NCBI GenBank assembly: GCA_963798455.1
Contig: CAWCTD010000003.1
Span: forward strand, 744,001-808,000
DNA: 64,000 nt
Direction: 5' to 3'
Source: CAWCTD01 sp963798455
GTDB lineage: Bacteria > Acidobacteriota > Terriglobia > Bryobacterales > Bryobacteraceae
The translations under genes and the position numbers were made by a program. This document shows positions 8,868-17,405 of the stretch, in pieces. Under the pieces are notes generated by a model. The model searched no databases and had not been told where the DNA came from. It saw only the letters and a list, made by a program, of their open reading frames with translations. The stretch's first letter is position 1, and every line of letters starts with the position of its first letter.

Positions 8868-10633
8868 CCCGCCGTTTGTTCCTGCTGTTGCCGCTCGGCG
8901 GTTCGGCCCTGGCTCTGGCGCAGCAGCCGGCGCCGCCCGATGATCCCGTCCTGCGCGCCTTGGTTGACGAACTGGACCGGTCACGGGACCTGCGCGTGGT
9001 GAGCCTGGAGAAGCCCTACTACATCGAGTACGGCATCCACGAGACCGGCTTCCTCTACGTGAGCGCGACCCTGGGCGCCCTCAACTCGTTCCAGAAGGGC
9101 CGTGCGCGCCTGCCGCGTATCCAGGTGCGCGTGGGCGACTACAAGTTCGACAACGGCAATTACCTTTTCAGCGACTACGCGTTTGCCGGCCGCTACGACC
9201 TGGGCTCTTGTCCCATCGACGACAACTATATGGCCCTGCGCCAGTACTTCTGGCTGGCGACGGACGTCGCCTACAAGTCGGCGCTGGAGGCCATAGCTCG
9301 CAAGCGGGCTGCGCAGAAGAATGTGACCGTCACGGACCAGTTGCCCGATTTCGCCACGGTCGAACCCGTCACGATGATAGTTCCGGTCGCCAGGCGCAAC
9401 GTGGAAGAGGACACTTGGAAGTCGCGTCTGCGCAGCCTCTCGTCGCTGTTCGGGGCACACCCGCGGATTACTGGTTCGAGCGCGGAGTTTCAAGCCGTCC
9501 AGGGCGCCTACTACATGGCGAACTCCGAGGGGACCCGCCTCAGGGTGCCCGAAACCTCGTTTCACTTCCAGGTGCGGGCCACGGCCCTGGCCTCCGACGG
9601 CATGTTGCTGCGCGATGCGGTGGGCTACCATGCGCTGGACCTGAACGGCCTGCCGCCGGAAGCGGAGTGCCGGCGCGGCGTCGAGAGCGTCGCGGGCAAC
9701 CTGGAAGCGCTGCTGACGGCGCCGGTGGCCGAGCCCTATACGGGCCCGGTGCTGTTTGAACCCGAAGCCGCGGCTCAACTCCTGGCGGAAGTGCTGGGCA
9801 GGAGCTTTGCCCTGAGGCGGCGTCCCGTGTCCGAACCCGGCCGTCCGCTTTCCTTCGTGGCCAGCGACCTGGAAGGGCGGCTGGGTTCCCGCATCTTGCC
9901 CGAGTGGATGGATGTCGAGGATGACCCGACCGCCACCGAATGGCGCGGCCGGCGGCTCCTGGGACACTACGTGGTCGACCTGGAGGGAGTGGTGCCCAAG
10001 CCTCTGGTTCTGGTGGAAAAGGGGCTCCTGAAGAACTATCTCACGACGCGGCAACCCGTGCGGGGCGCGGAGGGCTCCAACGGCCGCGCCAGGCTGCCCG
10101 GCGGCTTCGGCGCCAATACGGCGGCTTTCGGCAACCTCTTTGTACGCGCCTCCGAAGCCTCGACGCTGCCCGAACTGAAGAAGAAGCTGATCGACCTTTC
10201 GAGCCAGCGCGGCAAAGCCTATGGCCTGCTGGTGCGCAAGATGGATTTTCCCTCATCCGCATCGGTGTCCGAGGCGCAGCGTCTGCTAGCCGGGATGGCG
10301 CAAGATGGAGGCGCGGCCCGGGTGGTGAGCTTGCCGATGCTTGCCTACCGCGTTTACCCGGACGGCCGCGAGGAACTAGTGCGCGGGTTGCGGTTCAAGG
10401 ATCTGACAGTCCGGTCGCTCCGGGACATTCTGGCGGCGGGCGGCGAACCTGTCGTTTTCGATTATCTGGAGAATGGGGCCCCGTTTGCTCTGCTGGGGGC
10501 GGGCTCCTACGTGGCGGAAAGCTCTGTCATCTCTCCCGGCATCCTGTTTGACGAACTGCAACTCGTGAAGGCGCAGGACGACGTGCCCAAGCTCCCGATC
10601 GTGCCGCCGCCGCCCCTCACTCCCGCCCGCTGA
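8864..10633 (+). CDS. TldD/PmbA-family paralogue lacking the zinc motif (TldE-like partner), exported
   Basis: The 589-residue protein starts with an export signal (LFLLLPLGGSALALAQQ). It follows the same domain plan as its upstream neighbour: a similar N-terminal YYIEYGIHET / LYVSATLGALNSF block and the same C-terminal domain. At the position of HEIFGH in the partner it has LLAEVLGRSF (about residue 305), so both metal-binding histidines and the catalytic motif are lost. In TldD/TldE pairs, TldE also lacks HExxxH and builds the closed chamber together with TldD. The one-codon overlap with the active copy supports the same arrangement here. It is followed two bases later by the LptF-LptG fusion gene. 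Confidence 0.88.
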   Translation: MTRRLFLLLPLGGSALALAQQPAPPDDPVLRALVDELDRSRDLRVVSLEKPYYIEYGIHETGFLYVSATLGALNSFQKGRARLPRIQVRVGDYKFDNGNYLFSDYAFAGRYDLGSCPIDDNYMALRQYFWLATDVAYKSALEAIARKRAAQKNVTVTDQLPDFATVEPVTMIVPVARRNVEEDTWKSRLRSLSSLFGAHPRITGSSAEFQAVQGAYYMANSEGTRLRVPETSFHFQVRATALASDGMLLRDAVGYHALDLNGLPPEAECRRGVESVAGNLEALLTAPVAEPYTGPVLFEPEAAAQLLAEVLGRSFALRRRPVSEPGRPLSFVASDLEGRLGSRILPEWMDVEDDPTATEWRGRRLLGHYVVDLEGVVPKPLVLVEKGLLKNYLTTRQPVRGAEGSNGRARLPGGFGANTAAFGNLFVRASEASTLPELKKKLIDLSSQRGKAYGLLVRKMDFPSSASVSEAQRLLAGMAQDGGAARVVSLPMLAYRVYPDGREELVRGLRFKDLTVRSLRDILAAGGEPVVFDYLENGAPFALLGAGSYVAESSVISPGILFDELQLVKAQDDVPKLPIVPPPPLTPAR

Positions 10634-10635
10634 GT

Positions 10636-12954
10636 ATGGGGCTGCTGGGTCGCAACATTTTCCGCGAGGCCGCCTCCGCCACAGTGCTGGGTACGGTGCT
10701 GTTCACTTTCGTGCTGTTCCTGCGGAGCATCGGCCAAGTGTTCGAACTGCTGGTGCGCAGTTCGGCGCAGCCCTACACTGTGGCGTACTTGTCCGCCCTG
10801 GTCCTGCCGCCCGCGCTGATTTTCACCGTGCCGATCGGCGTGCTGGTGGGTGTCCTTCTGGCCTTCAGCCGCATGTCCAGCGACGGGGAAATCACGGCCT
10901 TGCGGGCCGCCGGGCTTCCCGGCCGGCGAGTCATCTGGCCCGTGTCGGCTCTGGCGGCCCTGGCGATCCTGCTGACCGCCGCGTGCTCGCTTTGGCTGAC
11001 TCCGTGGTCGATCCGGGAGACCTACCGCATCGTCAACCACCTCGCCGCCGAGCAACTGACGGCGGAGATCGAGCCCCGGGTGTTCCAGGAACAGTTCCCC
11101 AACGCCATCCTGCTCGTGGCTGACGTCGTGCCCGGGCCCGTGGTGTTCTGGAAGAAGGTGTTCCTGGCCGACCTGAGTCCCGCCGCCCAGAAGCGCGGCG
11201 GTGGACAGGAAGCGGGAGAAGGGCCCGTGGTTACGGTGGCAAGGGAGGCCATCGCCATCCCCGACGCCGCCCACAACCGGATTCAGCTCTCGCTCATCGA
11301 CGCCAGCTCGCATCAGGCGGGAAAGGATCCCAGCGAATACTACAGCACCTTCTCCCCGCGCAGCGAGCAGGTCCTGGAGACCGAACCCCCCGGCGAACGA
11401 CGCGCCCGTCCCTTCCGGGAGACGGACACCGGGCCGCTGTTCCGGCTGGCGAAGGACTCGGTGGACGCCAGAATTGAACTGAACCAGCGGTTGGCTCTTC
11501 CGCCTGCCTGCTTGTTGCTGGCGCTGGTGGGGATTCCGCTGGGAGTCTCTTCACGGAAGGCGGGAAAGTCCGCGGCCATCGTGATGACGGTCTTCCTGGC
11601 GTTCCTTTACTACATGGGCCTGATCAGTCTCATTGGCCTGGCCAAGCAGGGGACTCTTCCGGTCGAGCTCGCGGTCTGGACTCCCAACGCCCTGTTCGCC
11701 GCGGTGGGCGTCTTCCTCCTGGCCAGGCTGGAGAAGCCCGGAGACCGGGATCTGGTTGAAGGTCTGAAGAACAGCCTGTTGGGGCTCTTTCGATGGTCGC
11801 GGCGACTTTGGAGGCCGCTTCCGGCCAACGGCGGGTTCGCGCAGCGAACCGGCCGGCTGCCCATCCTTCCTCAGGTCCTTGATACGTACGTTCTGTCGTC
11901 CTACCTGCTCTATTTCGCGATCTTTCTCGTGAGCTTCGTTCTGATGACGGAGGTGTACACTTTCTTTGAGCTGCTGAGCGACATCATCAAGAACAAGATC
12001 CCCATGCTGCGTGTGATCACCTACCTGTACTACTTGGCGCCGATGCTGGTCTACGATTCGACTCCTATCAGCGCGATGGTAGCGGTGCTGGTCACTTTTG
12101 GCGTCATGACCAAGCACAACGAGGTGATCGCCTTCAAAGGCTGCGGGGTCAGTCTCTATCGGCTCACGGTGCCCGTGCTGTTCATGAGCTTGTCCCTCAG
12201 CGGGCTCCTGTTTGCTTTTGACTACTACTACGTGCCCGAAGCGAACCGCAAGCAGGATGCCATCCGGGCGGAGATCAAGGGGAGTCCGGTCCAGACCTAC
12301 CTGCGCCCCGATCGCCCCTGGATCTTCGGCCGGCAGTCGCGGATCTACCACTACAGATACTTCGACCCGTCAGGTGTCATGGGCGGCGTGAGCGTCTACG
12401 AGCTGGATCCGGCCTCGTTCCGCCTGCGGCGCCAAATCTCCGCCGAGAGGGCGTACTGGTCCGGCTCGCTGAAGACCTGGGTCTTCGAAAACGGCTGGTG
12501 CCGGGACTTGGCGGGAGCGAAGCAACCGGGCTTCCAGCCTTTCCAGGCGATGACCTTCTCGGAACTGGACGAACCGCCCAGCTATTTCTTGAAGGAAGTG
12601 AAGCAGGACAAACAGATGAATTTTCGCGAGTTGGGCGCCTACATCGCGGAGTTGCGGCAGAGCGGCTTCAATACGGTCCAGTTGCGGATCCAGTACTACA
12701 AGAAGTTCTCCGTGCCTCTGTTTGCCTTGATCCTGGCGATGATCGCCGTGCCGTTCGCCTTCCTGACCGGAAGCCGGGGGGCGCTGGCGGGCGTCGGGGT
12801 GAGCTTCGGGATCGCAATCGCCTACTGGAGCATCAATCAGCTCTTTGAACAGGTCGGCAACATCAACCAACTGCCGGCTGCCGCTGCGGCATGGTCCCCG
12901 AATGCCGTTTTCTTCCTGGCGGCGGTCTACCTCATGACCCGCATGAGGACGTGA
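10636..12954 (+). CDS. LptF-LptG fusion: lipopolysaccharide export permease
   Basis: The 772-residue protein contains two complete YjgP/YjgQ permease modules in one chain. Module 1 (about residues 1-365) begins MGLLGRNIFREAASATVLGT with six membrane helices and a periplasmic beta-jellyroll region (about 120-275). Module 2 (about residues 410-770) begins with LDTYVLSSYLLYFAIFLVSF, again with periplasmic insert and closing helices ending FFLAAVYLMTRMRT. LptF and LptG are normally separate inner-membrane subunits that, with the LptB ATPase and LptC, extract lipopolysaccharide and pass it to the periplasmic bridge. The fusion implies a fixed 1:1 pair. No lptB or lptC is adjacent. It lies two bases after the TldD-like pair and 25 bases before an aminoacyl-PG synthase, in an envelope-related block. 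Confidence 0.88.
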   Translation: MGLLGRNIFREAASATVLGTVLFTFVLFLRSIGQVFELLVRSSAQPYTVAYLSALVLPPALIFTVPIGVLVGVLLAFSRMSSDGEITALRAAGLPGRRVIWPVSALAALAILLTAACSLWLTPWSIRETYRIVNHLAAEQLTAEIEPRVFQEQFPNAILLVADVVPGPVVFWKKVFLADLSPAAQKRGGGQEAGEGPVVTVAREAIAIPDAAHNRIQLSLIDASSHQAGKDPSEYYSTFSPRSEQVLETEPPGERRARPFRETDTGPLFRLAKDSVDARIELNQRLALPPACLLLALVGIPLGVSSRKAGKSAAIVMTVFLAFLYYMGLISLIGLAKQGTLPVELAVWTPNALFAAVGVFLLARLEKPGDRDLVEGLKNSLLGLFRWSRRLWRPLPANGGFAQRTGRLPILPQVLDTYVLSSYLLYFAIFLVSFVLMTEVYTFFELLSDIIKNKIPMLRVITYLYYLAPMLVYDSTPISAMVAVLVTFGVMTKHNEVIAFKGCGVSLYRLTVPVLFMSLSLSGLLFAFDYYYVPEANRKQDAIRAEIKGSPVQTYLRPDRPWIFGRQSRIYHYRYFDPSGVMGGVSVYELDPASFRLRRQISAERAYWSGSLKTWVFENGWCRDLAGAKQPGFQPFQAMTFSELDEPPSYFLKEVKQDKQMNFRELGAYIAELRQSGFNTVQLRIQYYKKFSVPLFALILAMIAVPFAFLTGSRGALAGVGVSFGIAIAYWSINQLFEQVGNINQLPAAAAAWSPNAVFFLAAVYLMTRMRT

Positions 12955-12979
12955 GAAGCGTTATTTTCAATAGGGACAT

Positions 12980-14617
12980 GTGCGCATGATCCGGCGATCC
13001 TGGACGGTGCTGCTGGTGACGCTGCTCACGCTGGGGAGCGGCCTGCTCGACCTCTACTCCGTCACGGGCAGGGCCCTTCCTGAGCGAGTCCAGGCGCTGC
13101 GCCGCATCTTCCCACTCGAGTTCCTGCACCTTTCCAGGACGGCCACGCTGCTCATAGGCTTTGCGCTGGTGATCTCGTCCCTTAACATTTACAGGCGCAA
13201 GAGAGTGGCTTGGTGGGCCGTCATGTTGCTGGCGTCGGCTTCGGTGCTGTTCCACCTGACAAAAGGCGTGGACTACGAGGAGGCGGGCTTCTCGGCTTTG
13301 CTGGTGGCCGTTGTGGCCGCGACCCGCCGCAACTTCACCGTGCGCAGCCGCCTCAGCGGGTGGCCTGCCGCGCTCCGCCACTCGCTGCTGGCCCTGGTGC
13401 TGGCCGCCGCATACGGGGTGGCGGGCTTCTGGCTGCTGGAGCCCCGCGAGTTCGGAATCAATTTCGATTGGAAAGACTCTCTTGTCCGCACCATGCGTTT
13501 TCTCACTTTCGCGGGCGATCCGAGCTTGACGCCGCATACTCGCTACGCCGCATGGTTTCTGGACTCGTTGTACTGGTGCGGCGCCGCCGCCTGCTTGTAC
13601 GCCGGCTTCGCTCTGTTCCGTCCGGTGCTATACCGGTTCGGCACGCACCCCCACGAGGTGGAACTTGCCAAGGCCATCCTGGCCAAGCACGGCCGGTGCC
13701 CGCAGGACTTCTTCAAGGCCCGCCCCGACAAGTCCTTCTTCTTCGACGCCGGTAGTTTTCTGGCTTACCGGGTGGGCGCGAGCTTCGCGGTGGTTCTGGG
13801 TGATCCGGTCGGCCCGGAACAGGAGTTGGAAACCGTCATCCAAAAATTTGCCGCTCTGTGCCGTGACAACGACTGGGGGCTGGGCTTTTACCAGGTGCTG
13901 CCGGGCTTCCTGGAGATATACCAGCGCCAGGGCTTCAAGAAACTGAAGGTCGGCGACGAGGCCATTGTGGACCTGAGCCAGTTTACGCTTGAGGGGAAGG
14001 CCGGCAGGCAGTTCCGCTCGAAGGTCAACATACTGGAGAAGGCCGGCGTCCGAACCAGTTACTACGAGCCCCCGATTCCGCCGGGGGTGCTCTCGCAGTT
14101 GAAGGAGGTTTCCGACGAGTGGCTCCAATTCCCCGGCCGGCGCGAGCGGCAGTTCACGCTGGGCTTGTTCGATGAGGACTACGTCAGCTCGACGCCAGTC
14201 CTGACGGCAGAGGACGGCACCGGTCGGGTGCTGGCTTTCCTCAACATGGTCTCGTCGTATCGCAAGGGGGAGGCGACGGTGGACCTTATGCGCCGCCGCA
14301 CCGAGGCTCCCAACGGTCTCATGGACTTCCTTTTCGTCAAACTGTTTCTGCGCATGAAGGAAGAGGGCTTCGAGCGCTTCAACCTGGGCTTGGCGCCCAT
14401 GGCGGGCTTTCAGGAACAGGAGGAAGCCTCGCCCGAAGAGCGGGCCATCCACGCGTTCTTCCAGCACCTGAACTTTCTTTTCAGCTTCAAGGGGCTGCTG
14501 GCCTACAAGGCCAAGTTCGCATCCTCATGGGAACCGCGATACGTCATATATAAACGCGCGCTCGAACTGCCGCGCCTGGCAATCGCGCTGAGCAGGGTAT
14601 CGGAGCTCCCGGACTAG
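12980..14617 (+). CDS. MprF/LpiA-type aminoacyl-phosphatidylglycerol synthase (lysyltransferase domain)
   Basis: The protein is about 545 residues (GTG 12980; ATG 12986 is an alternative). About six N-terminal hydrophobic helices (residues 1-215) are followed by the cytosolic DUF2156/LPG-synthase domain (about 220-540), which has paired GNAT folds. Typical segments are FFFDAGSFLAYRVGASFAVVLGDPVGP, YQVLPGFLEIYQRQGFKKLKVGDEA, RQFRSKVN, FPGRRERQFTLGLF and FERFNLGLAPMAGF. MprF-type enzymes transfer an amino acid, usually Lys or Ala, from aminoacyl-tRNA to phosphatidylglycerol, reducing surface negative charge and conferring resistance to cationic peptides. The following genes encode an AcvB/VirJ-like hydrolase and a flippase-like membrane protein. 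The amino acid used cannot be told from sequence. Confidence 0.9.
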   Translation: MRMIRRSWTVLLVTLLTLGSGLLDLYSVTGRALPERVQALRRIFPLEFLHLSRTATLLIGFALVISSLNIYRRKRVAWWAVMLLASASVLFHLTKGVDYEEAGFSALLVAVVAATRRNFTVRSRLSGWPAALRHSLLALVLAAAYGVAGFWLLEPREFGINFDWKDSLVRTMRFLTFAGDPSLTPHTRYAAWFLDSLYWCGAAACLYAGFALFRPVLYRFGTHPHEVELAKAILAKHGRCPQDFFKARPDKSFFFDAGSFLAYRVGASFAVVLGDPVGPEQELETVIQKFAALCRDNDWGLGFYQVLPGFLEIYQRQGFKKLKVGDEAIVDLSQFTLEGKAGRQFRSKVNILEKAGVRTSYYEPPIPPGVLSQLKEVSDEWLQFPGRRERQFTLGLFDEDYVSSTPVLTAEDGTGRVLAFLNMVSSYRKGEATVDLMRRRTEAPNGLMDFLFVKLFLRMKEEGFERFNLGLAPMAGFQEQEEASPEERAIHAFFQHLNFLFSFKGLLAYKAKFASSWEPRYVIYKRALELPRLAIALSRVSELPD

Positions 14618-14627
14618 GAACGTCATC

Positions 14628-15415
14628 ATGGCATCTCGATTCATCTTCCCTTTGCTTTCGGCGCTGCTGGTTGCGGTTGGATTGTTCGCACAAAGGCCGG
14701 TGGCCGGCAAGAACACGGTAGCGCTGCGCGGCCAGCCGCAGAGACGTTCTACTTCTATCCCGGCCAGGCCGCTTCCGGCCGCACGGCCCCAGCCGTGCTG
14801 TACTTGCCGGGGGACGGCGGTTGGCGCGGGTTCGCCGTCGAGATGGTGAAGTCCATGGCTTCCTTTGGCTACGATGTCTACGCCTGGGACACGAAACAGT
14901 ACCTGGAGAGCTTCACGACCGGCCAGAGCGCCCTGAAGGAAACCGATGTGATGGCGGACTTCCGCTTCGTGGCGCAATGGATTACACAGGGAAGACGGGA
15001 CAGGGTGACCTTATCCGGATGGTCGGAGGGCGCGGGACTGGCGCTACTGGCGGCAGCCTCCTCCCAAGACAAGTCAGCCTTGCGGGGATTGCTGGCCATC
15101 GGCCTGCCAGAGTCCGGCTCCCTCGGGTGGAGGCTCGCCGACAACCTCACCTACCTGACCAAGAGAGCGCCGAACGAGCCGCAGTTCAGCGCCCTGCCGC
15201 GGATGCCCAAGGTCGCTCCGCTGCCCCTGGCCATGATCTACTCCACCCACGACGAGTACGTTTCCCCGGAGAGTGCCAGAAAGCTGTTCGACAACGCCGC
15301 CCAGCCGAAGCGGCTCTTCCTGGTCGAGGCGCGGGATCACCGCTATGACGGCAACCAGGCCGAGTTCTACAAGTCGCTGCGCGAGGCCTTGTCATGGATA
15401 CAGGCAGCACCCTGA
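14628..15415 (+). pseudogene. AcvB/VirJ-type lysyl-PG hydrolase, exported; single frameshift
   Basis: The ORF for residues 1-36 (signal peptide ISRFIFPLLSALLVAVGLFAQ-like, from ATG 14628) and the ORF for the VirJ domain are in different frames. The domain frame reads continuously from about AAETFYFYPGQAASGRTAP and LYLPGDGGWRGFAVEMVKS to the stop at 15415. Joining them needs one base restored (or two removed) near 14736, in CAGCCGCAGAG. The domain is an alpha/beta hydrolase with nucleophile segment LSGWSEGAG and a late acid/His pair (STHDEYVSPE, ARDHRYDGN). AcvB of Agrobacterium hydrolyses lysyl-phosphatidylglycerol in the periplasm and is paired with LpiA, just as here. The 3' end overlaps the next gene by 22 bases. 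It is probably a working gene carrying a sequence error. Confidence 0.75.
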
Positions 15416-16455
15416 GTTCCGAGGTTACGCCGAGGGCCGAGCTTTGGAAGCGCGCCGCTGGATACCTCATCGCCGCCGCCTGCCTGGTGTGGGTGTTCCA
15501 TGACACGGATGTGGAGCGGATGCCCGGCTACATCGGTGCGATGAATTGGTGGTGGGTGATCCCTGCCGTGGCCTGCGACGTTCTGAGCTACGTTTGCGAA
15601 GGCGTGCGCTGGCACTACCTGCTCCGGCCCGTGGGCCGGCTCTCCGTGCTGCGGGCGACAGAGGCCGTTTACATCGGCCTGTTCACCAACGAGGTCACCC
15701 CCATGCGCCTGGGAGAACTGGTGCGCACCTACCTGGCTGGCCGCTGGATGGAGATACCGATCTCCCGGGTGGTTCCCTCCATGCTGGTCTCGCGGCTGGT
15801 CGATGCCATCTGGCTGGCGCTCGGCTTCGGCCTGCTCGCGTTTTTCGTGCCGCTGCCCCAGAATCTGCTTCTGGCGGGAGACGTTCTGGGCGCGGCGGTT
15901 TTGCTGCTCGTCGTTGGTTTCCTATTCTTAGTATTGGCCGAGCCGGCTATAGTGTCCCGGTGGGCCACGCCAGCGCGCTCAGGCCGGAGCCTGCTGGACG
16001 CCGCCAAGTCCTTGGTGGGACGAATCGGGCAGGGCTTGCTCGAAATCGGAACACTCAGGACCCTGCTGGCGCCCGCGGTCATCTCGCTGGGGATCCCCGC
16101 CTTTCAGGCGGTCTCCTTCTGGCTGGTGATGAAAGCGTACCGCCTGCCGCTCCCCTTGCTGGCCGGCGCGGCCGTCTACCTGATCGTGCATTTCGGCACG
16201 GCCGTTCCGAACGCGCCGGCCAACGTCGGTTCGTATCAGTTCTTCACCGTGCTGGGGCTGGGGCTATTCGGTACGGACAAGACCGTAGCCACGGGCTTTT
16301 CGGTTGTCGTCTTCATCATCCTGACGCTGCCCCTGTGGGCCCTGGGGCTGCTCGCTCTCTCTCGCGCCGGTCTGACGCTGAAAGGCATCCGGAGGGACCT
16401 GCGGCGACTCTCGGGCCCGGGCGGTTCGGCGGCCGCGCCGGATTCCGCCGCTTGA
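15394..16455 (+). CDS. LPG-synthase-TM/UPF0104-type membrane protein (aminoacyl-PG flippase-like)
   Basis: The 353-residue protein has about eight transmembrane helices and matches the membrane domain found at the N terminus of full-length MprF (lysylphosphatidylglycerol synthase TM region). Characteristic segments are WWWVIPAVACDVLSYVCEGVRWHYLL, VYIGLFTNEVTPMRLGELVRTYLAGR and VPNAPANVGSYQFFTVLGLGLFG. In MprF this domain flips aminoacyl-PG to the outer leaflet. Here it is a separate protein, in one transcription unit with the synthase domain and the hydrolase, so the three together make the whole synthesis-flip-hydrolysis set. The start ATG 15394 lies inside the end of the hydrolase gene. Such proteins also occur in glycan and hopanoid pathways, but the neighbours favour aminoacyl-PG. 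Confidence 0.8.
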   Translation: MDTGSTLSSEVTPRAELWKRAAGYLIAAACLVWVFHDTDVERMPGYIGAMNWWWVIPAVACDVLSYVCEGVRWHYLLRPVGRLSVLRATEAVYIGLFTNEVTPMRLGELVRTYLAGRWMEIPISRVVPSMLVSRLVDAIWLALGFGLLAFFVPLPQNLLLAGDVLGAAVLLLVVGFLFLVLAEPAIVSRWATPARSGRSLLDAAKSLVGRIGQGLLEIGTLRTLLAPAVISLGIPAFQAVSFWLVMKAYRLPLPLLAGAAVYLIVHFGTAVPNAPANVGSYQFFTVLGLGLFGTDKTVATGFSVVVFIILTLPLWALGLLALSRAGLTLKGIRRDLRRLSGPGGSAAAPDSAA

Positions 16456-16518
16456 CCGCCGGATGATGTTCTGAGACAATTTCGGACCGAGTGATGTTGT
16501 GATTTAGGAGACAGGGCC

Positions 16519-16722
16519 GTGAAAGAGAGAGGTGTAGTGAAGTGGTTCAACTCCGCCAAAGGCTACGGTTTCATCCAGCGCGCCAGCGGAGAGGACGTGT
16601 TTGTGCATCACAGCGCGATCGCGATGGAAGGATACAGGACGCTGGACAACGGGGTGGAGGTGGAGTTCGAGGTGAAACCAGGGCCTAAGGGCCCACAGGC
16701 CGAGAACGTCCAGATAGTCTAA
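16519..16722 (+). CDS. Cold-shock protein, CspA family
   Basis: The protein has 67 residues, the full family length. RNP1-type KGYGFIQR and RNP2-type DVFVHHSAI motifs are both present, as is the N-terminal GVVKWFN. It binds single-stranded nucleic acid and acts as an RNA chaperone. The start is GTG 16519 with TTAGGAG about eight bases upstream. It is monocistronic, with the convergent Dabb remnant starting only ten bases past its stop. Confidence 0.96.
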   Translation: MKERGVVKWFNSAKGYGFIQRASGEDVFVHHSAIAMEGYRTLDNGVEVEFEVKPGPKGPQAENVQIV

Positions 16723-16731
16723 AACACCGCG

Positions 16732-16906
16732 TCAGTTGGTGACCTGCTGGATCCGGCTCTCCTCCATGATGGGAAGGTAGCTCTTGCTCCAGGCCTCGTG
16801 AGCCGGGCGCCGTGCATAGCGCTCCGCAGCCGCCTGATCGTCGAACTCGATCGCGAAGGCAGTCATGAAATCACGCGGCGCACCCGGAGCGTGCTCAGCC
16901 AGAGGG
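16732..16906 (-). pseudogene. Stress-responsive A/B-barrel (Dabb) protein, C-terminal remnant
   Basis: Reading the minus strand up to the stop at 16732 gives about 58 residues: CPLAEHAPGAPRDFMTAFA followed by IEFDDQAAAERYARRPAHEA and a short tail ending QQVTN. The FDDQAA...Y...PAH pattern is that of the second half of a Dabb domain (the usual form is F.d...r..Y..HPAH..). The first half of the roughly 100-residue domain is missing and the upstream end runs into the 3' end of the next minus-strand gene. It is too short to fold alone. No function is assigned; it is a decayed fragment. Confidence 0.4.
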
Positions 16907-17368
16907 CAGGCTCCTTTTCCCCGACTGCTGCCCGGCGGCAGGCCCCCTGCGCCCGCGCAGCCCGGACCACTCCTCGGAGACCACGATGGAGTTGGCGGGG
17001 TTGCCGGGTTCGTACTTCACCATGGCGGAGCCGATAAGCCCTACGGTGTCCTCGGGCAATCGGTCCCGGACGGCTGAGATGTCCTGGGCCGCATTGTACT
17101 CCGTGCCCCTCACTCTGTAGGAGTAGTACAACTCATCGCCGCGAAAGTCGAGGATGGTCGCATCGGCCATCCGGCCCTTGGAATCGACGGACAGGCGCCG
17201 GCGCCGTTCCCGCGCCTCCGGCGAAGGCCGCCTTCGAAGCACGACGAAAGCCACTCCGGCCATCACTCCCGCCGATAGACTGACGAGCAGTGTGAGAGGG
17301 GCTATCCCGAATGGCGGTTTCACATCCGTATCCTGTTCAGGAGCAAGAGGCTCCCGGCTGAGAACCAT
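16895..17368 (-). CDS. Single-pass membrane protein with DUF3592-like domain
   Basis: The protein has 157 residues. One membrane helix (about 22-45, GIAPLTLLVSLSAGVMAGVAFVV) is followed by a basic RRRPSPEARERRRR stretch. A small beta-rich domain (about 65-130) contains ELYYSYRVRGTEYNA and AMVKYEPGNPANSIV, the pattern of DUF3592 domains (YxYxVxGxxY ... VxYdPxNPxxS). The last about 20 residues (Gly/Arg/Ser-rich) overlap the Dabb fragment and may not be native. The function is unknown and no partner is obvious; it lies downstream of amtB-glnB but beyond a hairpin, so it may be transcribed separately. Confidence 0.5.
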   Translation of the reverse strand: MVLSREPLAPEQDTDVKPPFGIAPLTLLVSLSAGVMAGVAFVVLRRRPSPEARERRRRLSVDSKGRMADATILDFRGDELYYSYRVRGTEYNAAQDISAVRDRLPEDTVGLIGSAMVKYEPGNPANSIVVSEEWSGLRGRRGPAAGQQSGKRSLPSG

Positions 17369-17377
17369 GGTACCAGC

Positions 17378-17399
17378 GCGCCCCGGGAACCTGGGGCGC
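17378..17399 (-). terminator. Hairpin after glnB
   Basis: GCGCCCC and GGGGCGC form a 7-bp stem with an 8-base loop, six bases past the glnB stop. No T-run follows on the minus strand, so it may only slow transcription or stabilise the 3' end. Confidence 0.45.
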
Positions 17400-17405
17400 T
17401 TCGGA

